A DNA stretch of 18,873 nucleotides from Actinomycetota bacterium (GTDB lineage Bacteria; Actinomycetota; Actinomycetes; S36-B12; UBA10799). Position 1 is the stretch's first letter, and every line of letters begins with the position of its first letter. Shown here one piece after another: positions 1 to 7,201 of the stretch. The notes beneath the pieces were generated by a model. It was not told the origin of the DNA. It made no database searches and was given only the letters and a program-made list of their open reading frames with translations. The DNA lies in contig JAUPKM010000160.1 in NCBI GenBank assembly GCA_030837445.1, positions 1-18,873 on the forward strand, given 5' to 3'. The position numbers and the translations under genes are program-made.

Positions 1-32
1 ACGGGTCCAACGCCAGGGCCCACTCGGGGCGG

Positions 33-1988
33 ATGACCGACCAGGTCGAGTCCGATGCCCCACCCCGGGCTTGGCGGCGCGCGTGGCGGACCACGGGTGC
101 GCGACCCGCGTGGTGGAAGGGTCTGCGGAACGCCTTCGCGATCTCGGTCCCGCTGGGAATCGGCATCGGTACCGGCCATCCTGCGCTTGGCACGGCCGCA
201 GGTTTGGGGGCCTATCTGGTCGCTTTCGTCGACGACCAGGGGGGTGCCTTCGGTCCGAGGCTGCGCAGCATGGCCCTGGCTGCCATAGTCTGCGGGGTCT
301 CGTTCGTCGTGGGCGGCGCCGCGTCCGTCTCCGTCTGGCTGGCCGCCGGCGTGGTGGTGGTGTGGACATTCGGTTGGGGCCTTCTGTCCAATGCTGGTCC
401 CCGTCCCGGCGTCATCGCCGCGATGGCCGCCACCGCGGTACTGCTCGGAACTGAGTTGCGGGGGCCACAGGGACTGCTGGGGTTCGCCATGATTGTTGCC
501 GGTGGCGCGCTGGTGATCCTGCTGACTGCGGTGTCCGTGCCCTTGGTCCGCGGCCGTCATCTCGATGGCGAGGTGGACGCCGTCTATGACGCAGTCGCGG
601 CCGTGGTGTCTGGGGCGGTGACCGCAACGGATGAGGCCAACGAGGCCGCCCGGATCCGCGCATTCGGTGTGATCGCCTCTGCTCGGCGAACAATCGCCGA
701 CACCCCTGACCGCGCGGGCGACTCGGCGGTGCGGCTGGCTCGAATTCGGCGAGCCGAGCGGTTCCTGAAGTTGGCCGCGCAACTGCGGTTCGACTCGCGC
801 CAGACGGATGGTCGGCTGCCGAACCAGGCCTCTTGGACACCGGCGGCGACGGGACCCGCTGAGGTGCCGAGTGCAGCTGTGGCGGGGGAGTCCGCTGACG
901 TGGCTGACGCCCCCGGTCCGCCCGGCACTACCGGCGGGTGGACGACCGAAGAACTTCTCGCCGCGGTCGGGCAGGCGCGCCGGGCCGACCTCGATCCGGC
1001 GCTGGAGCGCAATGATGAACCTGCCATTTCGCGGCCGTCGGTCTGGCAACGACTGCGGCCGTCATTGCGGCCCGGATCGGAAGGCTTCGCCTATACCTCC
1101 CGGTTCAGCCTGGTGACCGCGATCGGCCTGCTGCTGTCCATCATGTCCGGCGTCCCGCACGGCGGCTGGGTACCGCTGACCAGCTGGCGGGTGCTACGTC
1201 CGAGCTATGCGGTGACCATCACCCGGGCGCATCAGCGGGTGGGTGGCACGATCGTCGGAGGAATGCTGGCCGCTGCCGCGTTGCTGCTGGTCCAGCAGGT
1301 CGCCTGGCAGGTCGTGGTGCTCGGGGCTGCGGCCTTCGTCTGCTTCGCCTTGCGCCCCATCAACTACGGGTTCTACGTCGTGTTCGCGACCGTTGTGGTG
1401 CTGATGCTCACCGGAATCGGCCACCAGACCGGCGTGCTGGTGGCGGTGGTGCGGGTGGTCGCGACCCTGGTCGGTGCAGCGTTGGCCGTCCTCGGAGCCC
1501 GGTACCTGTTCCCGCGCTGGACCGCAGCCCGTTCGGGTGCTGCGGTGCGCGCCGCTTTGGCGGCGAATCGCAGCTACGCGAACACCGTTGCGGCGGCGTA
1601 TCGGGCTGACTACGACATGGCCGCAGTCACCTCCGGCCGTCGGCAGGCCGATGCCGCCACCGCCGCCGCCTACTCGATTGCCGACCAGATGCAGTTGGAG
1701 CCGCGCGGTACTCGAGTGCAGATTGCGCAGGTCCGGTACGCGGTCGCGCTGAATATCCGGCTCCGAGATGCGCTGGTCTCGTTGGCGACGCGGCGACCAG
1801 CGGCTCTGGCCGTCGCTCCCGAGTTGGCGGCTGCCATCGAGGCGGTCGTGGCGGAACTTGACCGGGTACTGGCCACCGAGAGTAGTGGGGAGGGCCGACT
1901 CAGCGACCTGCCTGAACTGGAATCGGTTGTCGACAGCGTTGAGGGACTCTGCGCGGCCGCCGCTGCGGCCGAGGAAACTCGGGCATGA
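33..1988 (+). CDS. FUSC-family (aromatic acid exporter-like) integral membrane protein
   Basis: The 651-residue protein has the two-part architecture of the FUSC / YccS / aromatic-acid-exporter group. A first hydrophobic block covers about residues 30-175, a soluble Ala/Pro-rich stretch about 180-350, a second membrane block about 355-495, and a helical cytoplasmic tail follows. The second block contains the family-typical segment around 'HQRVGGTIVGGML'. Known members are inner-membrane proteins linked to efflux of aromatic acids or fusaric acid; the substrate here cannot be inferred. The ATG at 33 is preceded by only a weak G-rich Shine-Dalgarno-like stretch, and the upstream context is cut off by the window. 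The stop lies 34 bases before the lipoprotein start, so the two genes may be co-transcribed. The family call is firm; the function is not. Confidence 0.8.
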   Translation: MTDQVESDAPPRAWRRAWRTTGARPAWWKGLRNAFAISVPLGIGIGTGHPALGTAAGLGAYLVAFVDDQGGAFGPRLRSMALAAIVCGVSFVVGGAASVSVWLAAGVVVVWTFGWGLLSNAGPRPGVIAAMAATAVLLGTELRGPQGLLGFAMIVAGGALVILLTAVSVPLVRGRHLDGEVDAVYDAVAAVVSGAVTATDEANEAARIRAFGVIASARRTIADTPDRAGDSAVRLARIRRAERFLKLAAQLRFDSRQTDGRLPNQASWTPAATGPAEVPSAAVAGESADVADAPGPPGTTGGWTTEELLAAVGQARRADLDPALERNDEPAISRPSVWQRLRPSLRPGSEGFAYTSRFSLVTAIGLLLSIMSGVPHGGWVPLTSWRVLRPSYAVTITRAHQRVGGTIVGGMLAAAALLLVQQVAWQVVVLGAAAFVCFALRPINYGFYVVFATVVVLMLTGIGHQTGVLVAVVRVVATLVGAALAVLGARYLFPRWTAARSGAAVRAALAANRSYANTVAAAYRADYDMAAVTSGRRQADAATAAAYSIADQMQLEPRGTRVQIAQVRYAVALNIRLRDALVSLATRRPAALAVAPELAAAIEAVVAELDRVLATESSGEGRLSDLPELESVVDSVEGLCAAAAAAEETRA

Positions 1989-2022
1989 TGGCTACCCACA
2001 GGTCACGAGTCGAGGAGTAGCC

Positions 2023-2676
2023 ATGAGCGGTCGTGTCGCCAGATCCAATCGGATAGCGGACGCTGAATGGCCTGCTGGCTATTCAGCTGTACGAGGCACC
2101 CGAATACTGGCGGCCACTTGCACGGCAGTCGCTCTTGCTTCAGCCCTGGCGGCCTGCGGCGGTGCTGGGTCGTCGCAGTCACAGTCGACCGCGGCGAGCG
2201 CGAGCGTGTCGTCGGCCGGAACGGCGTCCGCGTCCGCTGCGCCGTCGGGCTCGGTGGGTGAGGTGTGTGCCGCGCTGACACCGGCGCAGGTTGAAGCCGT
2301 GCTGGGCTATGCCGCGACGGGACAGGGCGGTGGCGGTGGCGGTTCTGAGGCATTCGGATTGGCCTACTGCACCTGGGGGTCTCCTGAGAAGGGGTCACTG
2401 ATGGCACTGCAAGTATTCACCCCTGGAGCCGTCGAGGACCCGCTTGGATTGCTGGTCGGGGCGTTGCCCGGCGAACCCTTGCCCGTGCCGGGATTGCCAG
2501 ACGGGAAGCAGTATGCGGCCGGCATCATGCCCGGCGGCGGGGGTGTCGGCAGCTCCGTGACGTGGACGGCCAATGGTCGCCAATACGCGCTTGGGTTGGT
2601 CGGATCGGACCTCACGGCGGAACAACAGGGGGCGCTCGCTGTTGCCGCTACCCAGGTGACGCTGCCAGCCGGGTAA
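2023..2676 (+). CDS. Putative secreted lipoprotein, DUF3558-like
   Basis: The open frame extends upstream to 1768, but that part overlaps the FUSC gene. The ATG at 2023 has a GAGGAG Shine-Dalgarno at 2012-2017 and gives a 217-residue protein. Residues 24-44 form a signal peptide (Arg-rich start, hydrophobic core, 'SALAAC' lipobox), so Cys45 should be lipidated after signal peptidase II cleavage. A Ser/Ala/Thr-rich linker (about 48-78) leads to a compact domain with 'CAALTPAQVEAVLG' and 'AYCTWGS', resembling actinobacterial DUF3558-type lipoproteins with a conserved Cys pair. A poly-Gly tract (GQGGGGGGSE) sits in the domain. The unusually long n-region before the hydrophobic core leaves the start slightly uncertain, though I see no better in-frame start. 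Molecular function is unknown. Confidence 0.75.
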   Translation: MSGRVARSNRIADAEWPAGYSAVRGTRILAATCTAVALASALAACGGAGSSQSQSTAASASVSSAGTASASAAPSGSVGEVCAALTPAQVEAVLGYAATGQGGGGGGSEAFGLAYCTWGSPEKGSLMALQVFTPGAVEDPLGLLVGALPGEPLPVPGLPDGKQYAAGIMPGGGGVGSSVTWTANGRQYALGLVGSDLTAEQQGALAVAATQVTLPAG

Positions 2677-2693
2677 CGCGAAGAGTCCCGGCT
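2667..2693. terminator. Possible bidirectional hairpin between convergent genes
   Basis: AGCCGGG (2667-2673) and CCCGGCT (2687-2693) form a perfect 7-bp stem around a 13-base loop. The lipoprotein stop TAA (2674-2676) begins the loop, and the convergent membrane-protein stop (complement of 2692-2694) lies in the right arm. The two genes are only 15 bases apart, so one element could end both transcripts. There is no T-tract on either side, so intrinsic termination is not assured. Confidence 0.4.
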
Positions 2694-3597
2694 AGGGGGC
2701 TGGCCGGTCGGATGACGCGTCGGCCTCCCGGCGGTTGGCTGGCGGGACCGGCGACTCGTCCGGCGGCGACTCGTGCGGCGGCGACTCGTCCGGTGGGGGC
2801 CGCCCGAGGATGGCATCTCGGGCCTCGTCGCGCAGGTCCTCTCGAGATACCTGGACCCGCTTGCTCTGCGGGAATTTTTGCCACGGGATCCCGGGCACCT
2901 TGAAGCCGCGTAGCGCCCATCTGCGGGCGCCTATGAAGAACCAGCAGGCGGTGAAGATGTAGTCGATGAAGAGCAAGGTCAGTAGGAAAGGCCAGGTCGG
3001 GGAGAGATTGTCGTCGGACTGCGCCAGCCGCTCGAAGTCCGCGTCCGACTTCGTCGACCAGGTCAACAGCACGGAGGTGACCAGAATCAGTGGGACGGCC
3101 TTACCCAGGTTGTGGGCGGCCTCGTGCCAGATATGTGCGAGGAATCTGACCGACAGGATGAACGCTGCCGGCACCAGCAGCAGACCCAATGCGGAGAGTT
3201 TGTTGGGTGCGATGAAGAGCAGGACGGTGAAGTACAGGTACCACATCAGGACCAGGATCGGCATTGAGATGGCGTACTGGACGAGGTCACGCCGGGTGGC
3301 AGTCCAGCGGGATTTTTCGTCATCGAACACGAGTCTCAGTCGCGGTTTCTGCATGGCGCGGTAGAGCGCAACCGAGAAGGCGGTGGCGAGCACTATCGCC
3401 ACCGTGAGCATCAGCAGGTCACCGCTGCCGATCCCCTGGCCACCTGACGTGGGGTCGGTATCGATGGCTATCTGAACGTCCGAGGGGTCAGGCGTCGGGA
3501 GCGGGGTCTCGGACGGGCCCGGCGTGGCGGCCAACCGCCAGCGGGTCGCCACTTCCGCCGCCGCCCACGCCCAGATCACAGGTCCATGTTGGCACAC
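2692..3597 (-). CDS. Uncharacterised multi-pass membrane protein with Pro/Glu/Ser-rich repeat tail
   Basis: I do not recognise a family. The 301-residue protein has an N-terminal Pro/Thr-rich segment (about 27-58) and about five predicted membrane helices (about 60-80, 108-130, 135-156, 167-180, 202-224). A basic segment follows, then a low-complexity tail with three copies of a five-residue Pro-Pro-Asp/His-Glu-Ser unit. The loop after helix 3 carries 'HEAAH' (158-162), which fits the HEXXH zinc-binding pattern, but no second metal-ligand motif is evident. The GTG at 3597 is the longest start; the GTG at 3579 is an alternative and no strong ribosome site separates them. The gene begins 15 bases after the acyltransferase stop on the same strand, which suggests co-transcription. 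Confidence 0.65.
   Translation of the reverse strand: MCQHGPVIWAWAAAEVATRWRLAATPGPSETPLPTPDPSDVQIAIDTDPTSGGQGIGSGDLLMLTVAIVLATAFSVALYRAMQKPRLRLVFDDEKSRWTATRRDLVQYAISMPILVLMWYLYFTVLLFIAPNKLSALGLLLVPAAFILSVRFLAHIWHEAAHNLGKAVPLILVTSVLLTWSTKSDADFERLAQSDDNLSPTWPFLLTLLFIDYIFTACWFFIGARRWALRGFKVPGIPWQKFPQSKRVQVSREDLRDEARDAILGRPPPDESPPHESPPDESPVPPANRREADASSDRPAP
2750..2794. repeat. Three tandem 15-bp units inside the membrane-protein C-terminus
   Basis: The units are 2750-2764, 2765-2779 and 2780-2794, with consensus GGCGACTCGTSCGGY. On the minus strand they encode the repeated Pro-Pro-Asp/His-Glu-Ser tail. The second unit has one substitution that changes Asp to His. The in-frame 15-bp period fits replication slippage producing a variable cytoplasmic or periplasmic tail. 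Confidence 0.85.
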
Positions 3598-3612
3598 CCA
3601 AACTCGCCCGGG

Positions 3613-4326
3613 TCATTCCTGTTGCGCCGCCGCTCGTGCTGCTGCCGCGGTCTTGCGTTGGATATCGGCCAGCGCCGCCCGGGTCGCAGCCTTCGCGTCG
3701 TAGACGTCCTGTCGGTTCTTCAGGATGCGGCCCGGGATTCCGCCGACGACCGACAGTGGCGGGATCTCGCCGCGGACGACACCGTTCGCAGCCAGTACGC
3801 AGCCGTGACCGATTCGGCTACCGCGCAGTACGGTGACCTTGGTGCCCAACCAGCAGTCCGGCCCGATCAGCACCGGGGACTTGATCAGGCCCTGGTCCTT
3901 GATGGGAAAGGTGACGTCCTCGAAGACGTGGTCGAAGTCGCAGATGTAGACCCAGTCCGCGATGATGCAGCCTTCGCCGATCTCGATATCGAGGTAGCCG
4001 TTGATCGTGTTATCGCGGCCGAATACGCACTTGTCGCCGATCCGCATGGTTCCTTCGTGTGCCCGGATCCGATTCTCGTCGCCGACATGCACCCAGCGGC
4101 CCAGGATGAGCCGGGCGTAGCCGCGCCGGGCACTGACCTCAACCCGTCGGCCGAGGAACACGAAGCCCTCGGTGATGATGTGCGGATTGCGCAATCGGAA
4201 CCAGAAGAAGCGCCAGTAGCGCGCGAGGTACCACCAGGACCAAGCGCGATTGCGGATCACCCACCGCAGCGATGACCAGGTCAGGAACTTTGCCTGTCGA
4301 GGGTCCCGCGTACCGAACATCGCCAC
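3613..4326 (-). CDS. Left-handed beta-helix (hexapeptide repeat) acyltransferase
   Basis: The 237-residue protein has a basic, Trp-rich N-terminus (about 1-50), then hexapeptide-type coils from about 65 to 190. Typical turns include 'IGDKCVFGRDNTING', 'IGEGCIIADWVYICD' and 'IGPDCWLGTKVTVLRGSRIG'. The end 'VVGGIPGRILKNR' is characteristic of the maltose/NodL/WbbJ-type acetyltransferase branch. His133 in 'CDFDHVFED' sits where such enzymes place the catalytic His. The family moves an acetyl or short acyl group from an acyl-CoA to a sugar hydroxyl. From memory, M. tuberculosis Rv3034c, near the MGLP genes, is a similar predicted acyltransferase, so this one may act on the same polysaccharide. 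The GTG at 4326 or the ATG at 4320 could be the start. It follows the oxidoreductase by 11 bases. Confidence 0.82.
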   Translation of the reverse strand: MAMFGTRDPRQAKFLTWSSLRWVIRNRAWSWWYLARYWRFFWFRLRNPHIITEGFVFLGRRVEVSARRGYARLILGRWVHVGDENRIRAHEGTMRIGDKCVFGRDNTINGYLDIEIGEGCIIADWVYICDFDHVFEDVTFPIKDQGLIKSPVLIGPDCWLGTKVTVLRGSRIGHGCVLAANGVVRGEIPPLSVVGGIPGRILKNRQDVYDAKAATRAALADIQRKTAAAARAAAQQE

Positions 4327-4337
4327 GGGGTACCAGC

Positions 4338-5420
4338 CTAGTGAGGGCTTGTGGACGCCGGTGGCGGGGCGGGGGAAACGTCTACCCGGGCACCCTCGGA
4401 TGCTGAGCGCTGGGCGGCCAGCGAGAACGCCAGGAGGTCCCGGCCCTGCTCGCCGGTGAGCACTGGGTCGCCGCCGCCGGTGAGGACGTCGATGAAGTTC
4501 CGCCCGGACTTGATAAACGACACGCCCCAGTCGGCGTCGACATCGTCCATGTGAGTGGTGACTCCGTCCCGGTACAACAGGACTGGCGCGACGTCGAGCA
4601 TCCGGCCGTGGCCCCGGGTCACCCAGATCACCCCCTTGGTGCCGGTGATCTCGATCGCATCGTCCTGCCCGTAGTACTTGCCGTGCAGCCTGAGTTCGGG
4701 GGAGAAGGTTGCCTCGAAGGATCCGACGGCTCCGTCGTCGTATTGCCAGGTGACGACCGACGGCGAATCCAGGACACCGTTGAAGGAGTTGCCGATGAAG
4801 GCGTGGATGGTGCTGGGGAAACCGTGCAGGTACCAGGCCGAGGCGAACTTGTGGTGGCCGTCGTCGAACACCTGCGGTCCGCCGCCGCTCTTGGAATTAT
4901 CAAACCGCCAGGCCATCGCCTCGGCTGGTACCTGCCAACCCTCGGATGAGTAGCCGGCGGCTGACTTCAGCCGGATGCTCAGCACGTCGCCGATCTCGCC
5001 GGCGTCGATCAACGCTCGTGCCCGCTGGATCGGTGGATAGAACACGAAGTTCTCGAACACCTTGAGGGTCACGCCACCGCCGCGCGCCGCGGCGATGATC
5101 GCGTCGGCCTCGTCGATCGACATCGCCATCGGCTTCTGCAGCGAGATGTGCTTGCCGGCCGCAGCCGCTTGCTGGGAAATCCGGAGGTGGAGGTGATGCG
5201 GCACCAGGATCTCGACCATGTCCACGTCATCACGGGCCAGCAACTCCGCGGCGTCGGCGTGCCGGGCCGATTCGGGCACACCCCAGGCCGCGCCGCGGGC
5301 CGTTCGATTCGCCTCGTCCGGGTCCGCCACGGCCGTGATGGCCGCGTTCTTGTGGCCCAGGTAGGCGGGTGCGTGCAGATCGGAGATGCGACCGCAGCCG
5401 ATGATGCCAACCCTGATCAT
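4338..5420 (-). CDS. Gfo/Idh/MocA-family NAD(P)-dependent oxidoreductase
   Basis: The 360-residue protein opens with a Rossmann segment, 'RVGIIGCGRISDLH' (residues 3-16). It carries the family Lys-Pro signature as 'LQKPMA' (Lys96), where Glu-Lys-Pro is more usual. A catalytic-type 'DDGHH' follows at 186-190, and the C-terminal substrate domain includes 'SGGGPQVFDDGHH' and 'SFEATFSPELRLHGKYYG'. Members oxidise or reduce hydroxyls of sugars, cyclitols (as inositol 2-dehydrogenase IolG) and sugar acids. The frame is open further upstream, but the ATG at 5420 is chosen because AAGGAG lies 5 bases before it and it lines up with the usual family N-terminus. The dehydratase stop is 2 bases upstream, and this gene's ribosome site lies within the end of that gene. 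The substrate is unknown; an inositol-like compound or sugar is likely. Confidence 0.88.
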   Translation of the reverse strand: MIRVGIIGCGRISDLHAPAYLGHKNAAITAVADPDEANRTARGAAWGVPESARHADAAELLARDDVDMVEILVPHHLHLRISQQAAAAGKHISLQKPMAMSIDEADAIIAAARGGGVTLKVFENFVFYPPIQRARALIDAGEIGDVLSIRLKSAAGYSSEGWQVPAEAMAWRFDNSKSGGGPQVFDDGHHKFASAWYLHGFPSTIHAFIGNSFNGVLDSPSVVTWQYDDGAVGSFEATFSPELRLHGKYYGQDDAIEITGTKGVIWVTRGHGRMLDVAPVLLYRDGVTTHMDDVDADWGVSFIKSGRNFIDVLTGGGDPVLTGEQGRDLLAFSLAAQRSASEGARVDVSPAPPPASTSPH

Positions 5421-5422
5421 GA

Positions 5423-7201
5423 TTACTCCTTGGCGGATTCGAGTGGGGCGTTGACGGCGAGAGATCCTGGCGGCACTTCCGGGGCGGGTGCAGCAGGTGT
5501 TGCGGCGGCGTCCCAAAGGTCGAGATCGGCGCCCTCGTTGGCCTGTAGGACGTGGTCGGCCGACAGTCGTTTCCAACCCGTCGGAGGTTTCGCCGGCGGC
5601 CGCCACTCGGATCGCCGCAGCGCCAACTCCTCGCCTGTCACGAGCAGGTTCAGCACTCCGGCGCCTGCATCGAGCCGCACCCGGTCACCATCCCGGACGA
5701 GCGCGAGCGGTCCGCCAATCGCGGCTTCGGGGCTGACATGAAGCACCACCGTGCCGTAGGCGGTGCCGCTCATCCGGGCGTCCGAAATCCGCACCATGTC
5801 CCGGACCCCCTGTGCTGCGAGCCGGCGCGGGATCGGAAAGGATCCTGCCTCCGGCATCCCGGCACCGACCGGTCCGGCATTGCGCATCACCAGGATCGTG
5901 TCGGCCGAGATCGGCAACCTGGGGTCGTCGATCCGGGCCGCGACATCCTCGGGGGACTCGAACACGACGACCGGCGCCTCGTGCGTGAGCAGTGCGGGTG
6001 TCGCCGCGGCCACTTTGATGACCGCGCCATACGGCGCCAACGACCCCCGTACCACCGCCAACCCACCGGCCGGTTTCACCGGTTCGGTCAGGGGTCGGAT
6101 GGTGGTTGTCCCGACCGATGGCGGCCGGGCGGTCTTCAGTCGGTCCCCGATCGTGCCACCTTCAACCACGGCCGCGTCCAGGCGCAGGTGGGGGCGTAGA
6201 ACGGTCAACAGGGCGGGAACGCCGCCGGCCCGATGCAGATCCTCCAGGTACCCTGCCCCCGCCGGTTTGAGGTCGGCGATAACCGGCACCTGCTGGGAGA
6301 CCCGCGCGAACTCGTCCAGCTCGAGCGGGACGCCAGCGCGGCGGGCGATGGCGAGCAAGTGCACCACGGCGTTGGTCGAACCCCCGATCGCGCACAGCAC
6401 GACCAGGGCATTGTGCAGCGAGTCGGGCGTCACCAGCGAGGCCATCGGCGGACCGCCGGTCGCCAACGACACCGCTACCCGGCCGGCGGCGGTACCAGCT
6501 CGCAACCTGTCGCCGGTGGGGGCGGGGGCGGTGGCGGACCCCGGTAGCGCCAACCCCATCGCCTCCACGATGCAGGCCATCGTCGAGGCAGTGCCCATCA
6601 CCATGCAGGTGCCGGCGGTAGTCGCCAGGGCTGTTTGGACCTCGGCGATATCGTCGCTTGCCAGGTCACCCGCCCGGTGCTGGGCCCACATACTGCGGCA
6701 GTCGGTGCAGGCCCCGAGTCGTTGGCCGCGAAAGGTCGACGTGAGCATCGGGCCGGCGACCAACGAGACCGCCGGGATCCCAGCGGACACGGCCGCCATC
6801 AGCTGCGCGGGAACGGTCTTGTCGCAGCCACCGACGAGGACTGCAGCGTCCATCGGCTGCGCCCGTAACAACTCCTCGGTGACCATGGCGTCGAGGTTGC
6901 GGAACAGCATCGACGTCGGATTCAACAGGATCTCGGGCAGCGACATGCTCGGGAAGACCAGTGGCAGGCCACCCGCCTGCAGCACCCCACGGCGCACGGC
7001 GGCCACCAACTCCGGCATGTCCCGGTGGCAGGTGGTGTAGTCACTTGACGTGTCCGCGATCCCGACCACCGGCCGGTCCAGATCCTCGGCGTCGAATCCG
7101 GCCGAGGCGAGGAACGCCCGACGCAGGAACCGGCTGAACCCGAGGTCTCCATAGGAGGTCAACCCGCGGTCGACCCCTAGTGCGCTGTGGTCCGACGTCA
7201 T
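5423..7201 (-). CDS. IlvD/Edd-family dehydratase, sugar-acid type
   Basis: The 592-residue protein is full length for the family of iron-sulfur-dependent dehydratases that convert 2,3-dihydroxy acids to 2-keto-3-deoxy acids. The three cluster-type cysteines are present: Cys58 in 'DYTTCHRDMPEL', Cys126 in 'GGCDKTVPAQLM', and Cys199 in 'GTCMVMGTASTMAC'. 'GCDKT' with Pro resembles the arabinonate/xylonate/gluconate dehydratase branch more than branched-chain amino acid IlvD, and the catabolic neighbours agree. The segment 'GACTDCRSMW' (163-172) carries an extra Cys pair where I expect a Gly-containing stretch. The ATG overlaps the ALDH stop in an ATGA, and the gene ends 2 bases before the oxidoreductase start, so translation is probably coupled. 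It could act on a cyclitol-derived or aldonic substrate. Confidence 0.88.
   Translation of the reverse strand: MTSDHSALGVDRGLTSYGDLGFSRFLRRAFLASAGFDAEDLDRPVVGIADTSSDYTTCHRDMPELVAAVRRGVLQAGGLPLVFPSMSLPEILLNPTSMLFRNLDAMVTEELLRAQPMDAAVLVGGCDKTVPAQLMAAVSAGIPAVSLVAGPMLTSTFRGQRLGACTDCRSMWAQHRAGDLASDDIAEVQTALATTAGTCMVMGTASTMACIVEAMGLALPGSATAPAPTGDRLRAGTAAGRVAVSLATGGPPMASLVTPDSLHNALVVLCAIGGSTNAVVHLLAIARRAGVPLELDEFARVSQQVPVIADLKPAGAGYLEDLHRAGGVPALLTVLRPHLRLDAAVVEGGTIGDRLKTARPPSVGTTTIRPLTEPVKPAGGLAVVRGSLAPYGAVIKVAAATPALLTHEAPVVVFESPEDVAARIDDPRLPISADTILVMRNAGPVGAGMPEAGSFPIPRRLAAQGVRDMVRISDARMSGTAYGTVVLHVSPEAAIGGPLALVRDGDRVRLDAGAGVLNLLVTGEELALRRSEWRPPAKPPTGWKRLSADHVLQANEGADLDLWDAAATPAAPAPEVPPGSLAVNAPLESAKE

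Noticed and set aside
1768..2676. A 302-residue version of the lipoprotein starting inside the FUSC gene
   Set aside because: The first 85 residues overlap the FUSC coding frame; the ATG at 2023 has a good ribosome site and a signal peptide follows.
4338..5606. A longer 422-residue start for the Gfo/Idh/MocA protein
   Set aside because: The extension lies within the dehydratase gene and is not family-like. The ATG at 5420 has an AAGGAG site and the expected Rossmann N-terminus.
5423..7201. Branched-chain amino acid dihydroxyacid dehydratase (ilvD)
   Set aside because: The 'GCDKT' context resembles the sugar-acid branch and the operon is catabolic. I did not give the ilvD symbol.
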